Source: Actinomycetes bacterium
Lineage (GTDB): Bacteria > Actinomycetota > Acidimicrobiia > Acidimicrobiales > Microtrichaceae
Assembly (NCBI GenBank): GCA_023423475.1
Contig: JAFAFN010000036.1
Location: forward strand, 1 to 20,715
Length of the DNA stretch: 20,715 nucleotides
Direction of reading: 5' to 3'
Shown: positions 14,877 to 20,715 of the stretch, piece by piece
Numbering within the stretch: the stretch's first letter is position 1
Layout of the letters: every line of letters starts with the position of its first letter
The notes under the pieces: model-generated
The model's database searches: none
What the model was told of the DNA's origin: nothing
The model's input: the letters and a program-made list of their open reading frames with translations, nothing else
Translations under genes and position numbers: made by a program

Positions 14877-15218
14877 ATGGCTCAGGGACGGAAGAAGATC
14901 GCGACGCTCGGAGCGGCCGAGTGCTGTCCTTCCGTGCTCGACGCCCCGCTCGCCGAGGTCGATGCCGAGCAGCTCGCCCGTCGGTTCGCCGCGCTCGCCG
15001 ACCCGATCCGGCTCCGGCTGCTCAGCCTCATCGCCGCAGCGGACGAGGTGTGTGCGTGCGACCTGCTCGAACCCGTCGACCGGTCCCAGCCGACGGTGAG
15101 CCACCACACGAAGCTGTTGGCCGAAGCGGGCCTGATCGCGGGGGAGAAGCGCGGTCGCTGGATCTGGTGGAGGGTCGACGCCGATGCGATCGCCGAGCTC
15201 CGTGGAGTGCTGGGCTGA
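14877..15218 (+). CDS. arsR: ArsR-family arsenite-responsive repressor
   Basis: A 113-residue winged-helix repressor. Residues ~34-110 form the ArsR domain, with RFAALADPIRLRLLSLI, then the As(III)/metal site Cys59-Ala-Cys61 (DEVCACDLLEPV) at the start of the recognition region and SQPTVSHHTKLLAEAGLI as the DNA-reading helices. A second pair, Cys16-Cys17 (AAECCPSVL), lies at the N-terminus, the arrangement known from Corynebacterium glutamicum ArsR, where an N-terminal Cys pair with a Cys of the CxC region binds arsenite. Arsenite binding should release the repressor from the triple operator upstream. ATG 14877 has GGAGG 4 nt upstream; the in-frame ATG 33 bp earlier lies inside the third operator and is rejected. 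Divergent from arsI. Confidence 0.93.
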   Translation: MAQGRKKIATLGAAECCPSVLDAPLAEVDAEQLARRFAALADPIRLRLLSLIAAADEVCACDLLEPVDRSQPTVSHHTKLLAEAGLIAGEKRGRWIWWRVDADAIAELRGVLG

Positions 15219-15257
15219 GCCCGGGTGCCAGCCGAACGAAGATCGGGACCCGTTCGG

Positions 15258-15287
15258 GTGACAAATGCCACCCGGCGCTCCTAGAGT
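15258..15287 (+). promoter_or_regulatory. Sigma-70-type promoter of the lipoprotein gene
   Basis: GTGACA (15258-15263), an 18-bp spacer and TAGAGT (15282-15287) place the start site near 15294, about 45 nt before the ATG. Confidence 0.5.
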
Positions 15288-15295
15288 GCTTCGCC

Positions 15296-15315
15296 GTGAC
15301 CCGGCTGTGGGTCAC
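15296..15315 (+). promoter_or_regulatory. 5'-leader hairpin before the lipoprotein gene
   Basis: GTGACCC and GGGTCAC pair perfectly around the loop GGCTGT. From the proposed start site the hairpin would form the very 5' end of the mRNA, ahead of the purine-rich ribosome site, so it may stabilise the message; an operator role for the same palindrome is possible. Confidence 0.45.
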
Positions 15316-15338
15316 CCAAGGGGAGCCTGGGGGCGAAC

Positions 15339-16169
15339 ATGAGCCGTACCTTGAAGTGCCTTTTCGTGGCGGGCGCGCTGATCGCGATCACGGGCGCGTG
15401 TGCGCCCAATCCGAGCGGCGACAAGCTGAAGCCACAAATCCTGAGCGTCACCGTGACGCCGTCCGAGGTCACACCGGGTGAGTCGATGACCGTCTCAGCC
15501 TTCGTGACCGACACCACCGCGGTCACCGGGGTGGCGTTCACGCTGCGACGTGACGGCAAGACCGCGCTCTTCTGCGGCGGCGCTGCGACGCTCGTCGACG
15601 GCACCGCACAGGCGGGGACCTGGGAGCGGACCTGCGTCGTTCCCGTGACCGTCAACTCCGGTCAGTACCAGATCAACAGCCTCGCGGTGGACCGTGCGCT
15701 GAACTTCGACCAGATCGGCGACATCGAGGAGAGCGAGCGCAGCGGTCACTTCACGATGCTCGGTGACATCTTCGACGACGAGGCGCCCGTGGTGTCCTCG
15801 GTGACGGTCACGCCGGCCGAAGCACCCATCGGTGAGCAGGTCGTCATCTCGGCACACGTGACCGACGCGACCGGCGTGTCGGCGGTCGGCTTCACGCCGC
15901 GCCGCGATGGCAACGTCTTCCAGTGGTGCGCCGGCGGGGCGACGCTCGTGTCGGGCACGAACACCGACGGCGTGTGGGAGCGCACCTGCATCATCCCCGC
16001 CGACGTCGAGCTCGGCGAGTACGCCATCACCACGGCGTTCTCCGACCTGCTCGGCAACATCGGTGGGCTCGGCGAGGTCACCGAGCCGGGCCCGACGTCG
16101 GGCCACTTCACCGTCGTCGAGGCGCTGCCGCCGGTCGATCCGCCGGTGGACCCGCCCGTCGAGCCCTGA
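15339..16169 (+). CDS. Lipoprotein with two tandem Ig-like repeats
   Basis: A 276-residue exported lipoprotein: residues 1-21 are a signal peptide ending in the lipobox ITGAC (lipidated Cys21). Two repeats of about 115 residues follow (about 31-146 and 149-258). Each opens with VTVTPxE.xP.GE.V.(V/I)SA.VTD, has an RRDG turn, then a Cys pair exactly 20 residues apart (Cys79/Cys99 and Cys197/Cys217, both in the frame (F/W)C.GGATLV...WERTC(V/I)(V/I)P), and ends in SGHFT. The conserved spacing suggests one disulfide per domain. The last 15 residues are Pro-rich (PPVDPPVDPPVEP). I do not recognise a named family; the fold is most likely an Ig-like beta-sandwich on the cell surface. It has its own promoter and ends at a strong hairpin. 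Confidence 0.82.
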   Translation: MSRTLKCLFVAGALIAITGACAPNPSGDKLKPQILSVTVTPSEVTPGESMTVSAFVTDTTAVTGVAFTLRRDGKTALFCGGAATLVDGTAQAGTWERTCVVPVTVNSGQYQINSLAVDRALNFDQIGDIEESERSGHFTMLGDIFDDEAPVVSSVTVTPAEAPIGEQVVISAHVTDATGVSAVGFTPRRDGNVFQWCAGGATLVSGTNTDGVWERTCIIPADVELGEYAITTAFSDLLGNIGGLGEVTEPGPTSGHFTVVEALPPVDPPVDPPVEP

Positions 16170-16214
16170 GGCCGACCGGGCCCTGAAGAGGGCATCGAGG
16201 ACAGAGCTGTGCGG

Positions 16215-16245
16215 ACGAGCCGCCACCACGCCGGTGGCGGCTCGT
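16215..16245. terminator. 13-bp hairpin terminator shared by lipoprotein and acyl-CoA synthetase genes
   Basis: ACGAGCCGCCACC (16215-16227) and GGTGGCGGCTCGT (16233-16245) pair without mismatch around the loop ACGCC. The stem touches the last base before the stop codon of the convergent synthetase gene. The T-tract is weak on both strands, as is common in actinobacteria. Confidence 0.75.
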
Positions 16246-17781
16246 TCAGTTCACCTGCCGGTCGCGACCCTCCCAGTACGGCTCGCGCAGCTTGAACTTC
16301 TGGAGCTTGCCGGTGGCGGTCCGCGCAAGCTCGTCGCGGAACTCGATCGACGTCGGGCACTTGTAGCGGGCGATGTTCGAACGGCAGTGCTCGAGCAGGT
16401 CGCTCTCGGTCACCCCGGCGGCGGGGTCGACCACGACCAGCGCTTTGATCGTCTCGCCCCACTTCTCATCCGGCACTCCGATCACCGCGACCTCGAGCAC
16501 CGCGGGGTGGGAGAACAAGGTGTCCTCGACCTCGATCGACGAGACGTTCTCACCACCGGAGATGATGACGTCCTTCTTGCGGTCCTGGATCGTGACGTAG
16601 TTGTCCTCGTCGATGAAGCCGCCGTCGCCGGTGTGGAACCAACCGTCGTCGAGCGCAGCGGCGGTCTCTTCCGGCTGGTTCCAGTAGCTCTTGAGCACGA
16701 CGTTGCCGCGGGCGAGCAGCTCGCCCTCGTCGTCCACCCGCATGCGGATGCCGATCGCCGGCGCGCCTTGGCGCGAGAGCTTGACGGCGCGCTCGGCCGG
16801 GCTCAGTCCGTCCCACTCGGTGCGCGAGCGGTTCATCGTCAACAGGGGAGCGGTCTCGGTGAGCCCGTAGATCTGGATGAACTCCCAGCCCAGCTCGGTC
16901 TCGACGCGCTCGATGGTGCGCGTGGGCGGCGGGGCACCCGCGACGACGACTCGCAGGCGGCCGTGTCCGGGGATCTGCCTCTCCCAGTCCTTGGCCGCGT
17001 CGAGCACCGTCGCGACCACCGCGGGAGCGGCGCACATCAGCGTGACGCCGTGGGCCTCGATGCGCCGCAGGATCTCCGGACCGTCGATCTTGCGCAGCAC
17101 GACCTGTGGCACACCGACGGCCGCCGTGGTGAACGGGAAGCCCCACCCGTTGCAGTGGAACATCGGCAGCGTGTGCAGGTAGACGTCGCGGTCGGTCACC
17201 GCGGCCTGCCAGCCGAAGGTCGCAGCGTTGACCCACAGGTTGCGATGGGTCATCTCGACGCCCTTGGGGCGAGCCGTCGTGCCGCTGGTGTAGTTGATCG
17301 TCGCCGTCGCATCCTCATCGGGCTCCCATGGCGTCGGCTGGATGTCGAAGCGGTGGATCAGCTCGTCGGTGTCGTCGCCGATCACGTATTTCTGTGGCGC
17401 GGTGACCTCGGCCAGCGAGTCCTCGAGCTCGGGGTCGACGAGCAGGATCTCGGCGCCCGAGTGGTCGACGATGTACTGCACCTCGTGGGGGTGCGGGCGG
17501 AAGTTGATCGGCACCGCAACCCGTCCCCAGCCAGTGGTCCCGTAGAGCAGCGTGAGCACCCGGGCGGCGTTCTGGGACACGATCGCCACGCGTCCACCGA
17601 CGGGCACGCCCAGCGCCTCGACCCCCGCGGCGAACGCAGTGGCGGTCTCGAGGACCTCCCGGTAGGTCAGGTCGCCGAGCGGCGGCGCGACCTGGTCGGG
17701 TTCGTCGATGACCCCGATCCGGTCGCCGTACACGAGCGCGGCCCGCTCGATGTGGTCTCGCGTGGTCAGTGGGACCTTCAT
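16246..17781 (-). CDS. Acyl-CoA synthetase (AMP-forming, FadD/DmdB-like)
   Basis: A 511-residue adenylate-forming enzyme that activates a carboxylic acid through an acyl-AMP to the CoA thioester (ATP to AMP and PPi). The ATP loop is NYTSGTTARPKGVEMTHRN (about residues 163-181), followed by LPMFHCNGWGFPF, the adenine motif YGLTETAP, the ribose-binding GDGGFIDEDNYVTIQDRKKDVIISGGENVSS hinge and the C-terminal catalytic lysine in ATGKLQKFKLRE. The FHCNGWGFP spelling is that of acyl-activating enzymes related to DmdB and plant AAE proteins; chain length and substrate cannot be fixed. ATG 17781 has AGGAGG about 8 nt upstream and overlaps the methyltransferase stop (ATGA), so the two are coupled. 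Confidence 0.9.
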   Translation of the reverse strand: MKVPLTTRDHIERAALVYGDRIGVIDEPDQVAPPLGDLTYREVLETATAFAAGVEALGVPVGGRVAIVSQNAARVLTLLYGTTGWGRVAVPINFRPHPHEVQYIVDHSGAEILLVDPELEDSLAEVTAPQKYVIGDDTDELIHRFDIQPTPWEPDEDATATINYTSGTTARPKGVEMTHRNLWVNAATFGWQAAVTDRDVYLHTLPMFHCNGWGFPFTTAAVGVPQVVLRKIDGPEILRRIEAHGVTLMCAAPAVVATVLDAAKDWERQIPGHGRLRVVVAGAPPPTRTIERVETELGWEFIQIYGLTETAPLLTMNRSRTEWDGLSPAERAVKLSRQGAPAIGIRMRVDDEGELLARGNVVLKSYWNQPEETAAALDDGWFHTGDGGFIDEDNYVTIQDRKKDVIISGGENVSSIEVEDTLFSHPAVLEVAVIGVPDEKWGETIKALVVVDPAAGVTESDLLEHCRSNIARYKCPTSIEFRDELARTATGKLQKFKLREPYWEGRDRQVN

Positions 17782-18449
17782 GGAGTCTCCTCCTGGGGAT
17801 CGAGCCTGATGGCGTGTCCGACGGTGAACCAGCTCCACGGACGCGGACCCTTCGCGTAGCGCTGTTCGAGGTGCTCGACCCGGAAGCCCGCCTCGGCGAC
17901 GAGGTCGCCCGGCTCCCTCGTCAGGTGGCAGCCGCCGCCGAAGCGACGCTGGGCGGGTTCGAGTCGGTCCTGCCAACGGCGCACCACCGCGTCGGGTGAT
18001 GCGCCGTGTTCGAGGAAGTGGAGCCGGCCACCCGGTCGCAGCACGCGGTGGACCTCGGCGAGCGCACGGCGGACGTCGGGGATGGTGCACAGCGTGAACG
18101 TCGTCAGCGCGCCGTCGCAGCTGGCATCGGGCAGCGGGAGCGACTGGCCGTCCAGCCCGACGTGCTCCACCATCAGCGCGCCGCCACCGCGTCGACGGGC
18201 CGCAGCGTCGATGTGGCGTTCCGATCGACGCCGGGCGAGCGCCGAAGGTTCGACGGCGAAGACGCGGTGCACCTCGTCGGGGTACAGCTCGACGTTGGCT
18301 CCGGATCCGAAGCCGAGCTCGACGACGGTGCCGGACAGTCCGTCGACGGCTCGCCGGCGCCACTTGTCCATGCCGGGGCTGGCGCACATGAGGTCGACGC
18401 AGCGGGGCAGCACTCGCTCGTCGTAGAACGACGCAGGTCCGGTGGCCAT
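17778..18449 (-). CDS. Class I SAM-dependent methyltransferase
   Basis: A 223-residue methyltransferase with the Rossmann fold typical of the Methyltransf_11 group. The SAM loop is VVELGFGSGANVELYP (about residues 42-57), the acidic end of strand 2 is FAVEPS, the strand-4 region is CDGALTTFTLCTIPDVRRALAEVHRVLRPGGRLHFLEHG, the usual spelling for ubiquinone/phospholipid-type and thiol-type small-molecule methyltransferases. The acceptor is unknown. It is the first gene of a two-gene unit with the acyl-CoA synthetase (4-nt overlap), so a lipid or fatty acid-linked acceptor is a reasonable guess. ATG 18449 follows a TATGGT box by 6 nt and has no room for a normal leader. Confidence 0.87.
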   Translation of the reverse strand: MATGPASFYDERVLPRCVDLMCASPGMDKWRRRAVDGLSGTVVELGFGSGANVELYPDEVHRVFAVEPSALARRRSERHIDAAARRRGGGALMVEHVGLDGQSLPLPDASCDGALTTFTLCTIPDVRRALAEVHRVLRPGGRLHFLEHGASPDAVVRRWQDRLEPAQRRFGGGCHLTREPGDLVAEAGFRVEHLEQRYAKGPRPWSWFTVGHAIRLDPQEETP

Positions 18450-18455
18450 CTCTCG

Positions 18456-18461
18456 ACCATA
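18456..18461 (-). promoter_or_regulatory. -10 box (TATGGT) of methyltransferase-synthetase operon, leaderless type
   Basis: TATGGT on the minus strand ends 6 nt before ATG 18449. The 15-bp tandem repeat starts 15 bp upstream of it, about where -35 and upstream contacts would lie. Confidence 0.5.
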
Positions 18462-18475
18462 GGACCGTGTGCCGA

Positions 18476-18516
18476 GTCGTGCTGTGCCATGTCGTGCTGT
18501 GCCATGTCGTGCTGTG
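18476..18516. repeat. 15-bp tandem repeat (2.7 copies) in a divergent promoter region
   Basis: The unit GTCGTGCTGTGCCAT occurs at 18476-18490 and 18491-18505, and its first 11 bases again at 18506-18516. Both full copies are identical. It lies between the methyltransferase and hydrolase-domain genes, outside both coding regions. Confidence 0.85.
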
Positions 18517-18571
18517 GCAGCATCGCCGGCGGACGGGCCGGCGTGGTGTCGCCGTCCGGAGGGAGCGCCCG

Positions 18572-20041
18572 ATGGACAGCCCACCCGAGGACGGTCGACC
18601 CGACCCGGATCCAGAGCAGTCCAGCCGGGCACAGGGACCGTTCGCCAGGGCGCACGGTCCGATCCACTCGGGTGAAGGTCGCGTCGTGCTCGGCGCTGGC
18701 GGCCTCGACCTGTCGTCGGTCGGCTACGTCGAGGAGGAGTTCTTCGTCGAGGGGACGGCGCGGGTGTTCACGTCGGACTCGCCGATCCCCGCCGACGGGC
18801 GTCGCGACGCTCGCCGTGACGGCGGTCCCGTCGAAGGAGCACTGCCCTTTCGCACACGGATCGTCGTGCGCCGCCCTCGCGAGTGCCGGGGCACGACCGC
18901 TCCGGTCCTCGTCGAGTGGCTCAACGTGTCCGGTGGACTCGATGCGGATCCCGACTGGACCTTCCTGCAGCGCGAGATCGTCCGGTCGGGAGTCGTGTGG
19001 GTGGGTGTCTCGGCGCAGCGTGACGGCATCGTCCCGAGCGGTCACCCGATCGGCGAGATGCTCTCGCTGCACCGGGCCGATCCGGCTCGCTACGGATCGC
19101 TCGAGCATCCCGGTGACGACGCCAGCTACGACATCTTCACCCAGGTCGGTGATCTGGTGCGTCGGCGAGCCGACGAGCTGCTCGGCGGCACCGTGCCCGA
19201 GATCGTGGTCGCCGTGGGCGAGTCCCAGTCCGCGGAACGGCTCACCACCTATGTCAACGCCTTCGGTCGCGGCTCGGTCTTCGACGCCTATCTGCTGCAC
19301 AGCCGCCACGCGATCGGCGCGCCGCTGCGCGAGGGCACCGTCGAGCTCGACCCGACCCTGCTGCGCGACGACCTGTCGGCGCCGGTGATGGTGCTCGTCG
19401 CCGAGAACGACGTCGCGGGGGAGCGGATCGGGTTCCACCGGGCCCGTCAGCGCGACACGGCGCGCCGCGTCACGTGGGAGATCGCCGGCACCGCGCACGT
19501 CGATGCCTACGGGCTCGGCATCGGTGACCACGACGACGGCTCAGGCGCGTCGGACGACGACCTGTTCGCCGCGATGACGTCGCCGCCGTCGTCGGTCTAC
19601 TTCGGCGTGATCGAGTGCGACGCGCCGATCAACACCGGGCCCCACACCTACGTCGCCAGGGCCGCGCTGGTGCACCTGCTGCGATGGGCCCGTGGGGGCG
19701 AGCCGCCGCCGTCGATGCCGACGCTCGAGCTCACCGAGGACGGTCTGGACGTGGTCCGCGACGACGCGGGCCACGCGCTCGGCGGTGTGCGGACCCCGCA
19801 CGTGGACGTGCCGATCGCGACGCTGTCGGGCATGGGCCAGGGTGCTGGCGGTTTCTGCGAGCTCTTCGGCACGACGACGCCGTTCGACGAGGCCGAGCTG
19901 CGCCGTCGCTATCCCGACCGTGAGCGGTTCGTCGCGGCGTGGGAGGCATCGGTGGATGCGGCGGTCCGCGCCGGTGTCCTGCTCGACCCCGACGCCGAGC
20001 AGCTGCGTCGCGTGGTGAGGGAGGCGACCGTCAGCTGGTGA
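18572..20041 (+). CDS. Alpha/beta hydrolase domain-containing protein (PF20091-like)
   Basis: A 489-residue protein of the large alpha/beta-hydrolase-domain family common in actinobacteria and proteobacteria. Family landmarks are VLVEWLNVSGG (about residues 111-121), GVSAQRDGI, RYGSLEHPGDDASYDIFTQVG, the nucleophile elbow VAVGESQSAERLTTYVNAF with Ser218 as probable nucleophile, the acid region VLVAENDV and the catalytic His309 in GTAHVDAYG. The C-terminal ~110 residues, with GGVRTPHVDVPIATLSG, are also typical. Substrates for the family are mostly unknown; an esterase or lactonase-like activity is likely. No signal peptide. ATG 18572 is chosen over an in-frame start 105 bp upstream because of the GGAGGGAG ribosome site and because the upstream codons are just the 15-bp repeat. 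Divergent from the methyltransferase. Confidence 0.87.
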   Translation: MDSPPEDGRPDPDPEQSSRAQGPFARAHGPIHSGEGRVVLGAGGLDLSSVGYVEEEFFVEGTARVFTSDSPIPADGRRDARRDGGPVEGALPFRTRIVVRRPRECRGTTAPVLVEWLNVSGGLDADPDWTFLQREIVRSGVVWVGVSAQRDGIVPSGHPIGEMLSLHRADPARYGSLEHPGDDASYDIFTQVGDLVRRRADELLGGTVPEIVVAVGESQSAERLTTYVNAFGRGSVFDAYLLHSRHAIGAPLREGTVELDPTLLRDDLSAPVMVLVAENDVAGERIGFHRARQRDTARRVTWEIAGTAHVDAYGLGIGDHDDGSGASDDDLFAAMTSPPSSVYFGVIECDAPINTGPHTYVARAALVHLLRWARGGEPPPSMPTLELTEDGLDVVRDDAGHALGGVRTPHVDVPIATLSGMGQGAGGFCELFGTTTPFDEAELRRRYPDRERFVAAWEASVDAAVRAGVLLDPDAEQLRRVVREATVSW

Positions 20042-20055
20042 GCCGGGCGTGCGGC

Positions 20056-20715
20056 TCAGTCGAGGTGCACGGTGCCCGACTGGGTGACGAGCTGGTCGAG
20101 CTCGAGCGGTCCGAACACGTCGCAGAGGGTCATCGCCGCCAGTCGTGCCGCATCGGCGAGCGCTGCGTCGGGAACGGTGGCCTGGTCCGCCTCGGGGCCG
20201 ATCCACGACACCGGGTGCCTCGCCGAGTCGAGCCCCGTGTCGTCGTCCGCGACGTTCCATTCGAGCCAGTAGTTGCCGCCGTGCTCGTCGTCCTCGTCGG
20301 GTGCGTTCCAGCCCAGGTCGCGGAGCCCTCGGCGTTCGTGCGTGCTCAGCGGCGGGTGACCACCGAGGTAGCGGTCGCCGACGGCCTCCGCTCGGAGCCA
20401 GTCCCCGTCCTCGGTGACGAACTGCACGTAGCGGCCCGAGTCGGGGATGTCGATCACCAGGTAGGTCGAACGCTCGCGCACCATGCGACGCAACCACCCG
20501 CCGACCTGCAGCTCGATGTCGGCGGCGGAGGTCGTGGCGATCGACAGGTGTTCGTCGTGCAGGCGCGTCGGGCGCTCGTCGGGAGCGGCGCCGACCTCGA
20601 CGCTCGGATCGATCGTGGCCACGAGGTCACGGAAGTGGTGCCCGAGCTGTGCGCGGTACTCCGAGAGCTCGAGGCGTCGACCGTCGGGGAAGCGCACGAA
20701 CGGGACGGCCACCAT
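20056..20715 (-). CDS. TY-Chap / YbjN-like peptide-binding chaperone-type protein (may be complete or cut at the window edge)
   Basis: A 219-residue acidic protein reading to the last base of the window, where an ATG is the first codon (MVAVPFVRFPDGRR); whether translation begins there or further out cannot be seen. The middle, YLVIDIPDSGRYVQFVTEDGDWLRAEAVGDRYLGGHPPLSTHERRGLRDLGWNAPDED, has the pattern of the T3SS-chaperone/YbjN-like TY-Chap domains: a strand carrying YVQF, an acidic AEAV(G/S)(D/N)RYL segment and an LxxLGW turn before a short acidic stretch and NYWLEW. In actinobacteria such domains occur singly or paired in proteins of unclear role. Its 3' end faces the hydrolase gene with 14 bp between stops; a 5-bp hairpin spans the gap. 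Confidence 0.65.
   Translation of the reverse strand: MVAVPFVRFPDGRRLELSEYRAQLGHHFRDLVATIDPSVEVGAAPDERPTRLHDEHLSIATTSAADIELQVGGWLRRMVRERSTYLVIDIPDSGRYVQFVTEDGDWLRAEAVGDRYLGGHPPLSTHERRGLRDLGWNAPDEDDEHGGNYWLEWNVADDDTGLDSARHPVSWIGPEADQATVPDAALADAARLAAMTLCDVFGPLELDQLVTQSGTVHLD

Noticed and set aside
20041..20056. Short hairpin AGCCG/CGGCT as a terminator between the last two genes
   Set aside because: The stem is only 5 bp with no T-tract. It may contribute but cannot be called.

Overview
This window is very GC-rich, with strong G/C bias at third codon positions. It looks like actinobacterial chromosome, and the mix suggests a free-living, probably aquatic or soil lineage, perhaps Acidimicrobiia (for example Ilumatobacter-like). 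That placement is inference from gene content: a mycothiol-type arsenate reductase, a class with CxC and N-terminal Cys-Cys ArsR, an F420 (Ddn-like) enzyme, an actinobacterial-type IlvE, and several genes that appear to start at or next to the predicted transcription start (leaderless). No rRNA, tRNA, CRISPR array, transposase or integrase was seen.

Layout. 1-1.8 kb: the tail of an unknown gene converges on an MFS exporter; a 177-bp divergent spacer with a tandem palindromic operator candidate follows. 1.8-8.9 kb: one very large gene (2372 aa) encodes a secreted, membrane-anchored surface protein with a signal peptide, a glycine-rich domain like that of ALK/LTK receptors, about 17 fibronectin type III (FN3) domains, MBG/YDG-like domains, a Thr/Pro stalk and a C-terminal membrane helix. 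8.9-10.0 kb: a TetR regulator diverges from a small F420-type oxidoreductase. 10.0-11.5 kb: a branched-chain aminotransferase is coupled to a half-length DUF1697 gene.

11.5-13.2 kb is a small mosaic. A 148-bp copy of the 5' end of a DUF72 gene, including its promoter, lies 634 bp upstream of the intact DUF72 gene, with an unfamiliar 127-aa gene between the two copies. The nine differences between the copies are mostly silent, which suggests recombination with a homologous allele or insertion of an element carrying its own replacement 5' end, rather than drift of a dead duplicate.

13.2-15.2 kb is an arsenic resistance locus. arsR is divergent from arsI (C-As lyase), an arsenic-type aquaglyceroporin and arsC, which are packed with 1-nt gaps or overlaps. 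No arsenite pump is present here, so the channel is probably the exit route. Between arsR and arsI three 16-bp operator-like palindromes lie at an exact 18-bp pitch. 

15.3-20.7 kb: a two-repeat lipoprotein; a strong hairpin between converging genes; an acyl-CoA synthetase coupled to a class I methyltransferase; a divergent alpha/beta-hydrolase-domain protein (with a 15-bp tandem repeat in the shared promoter region); and a TY-Chap/YbjN-like protein that reaches the window edge.
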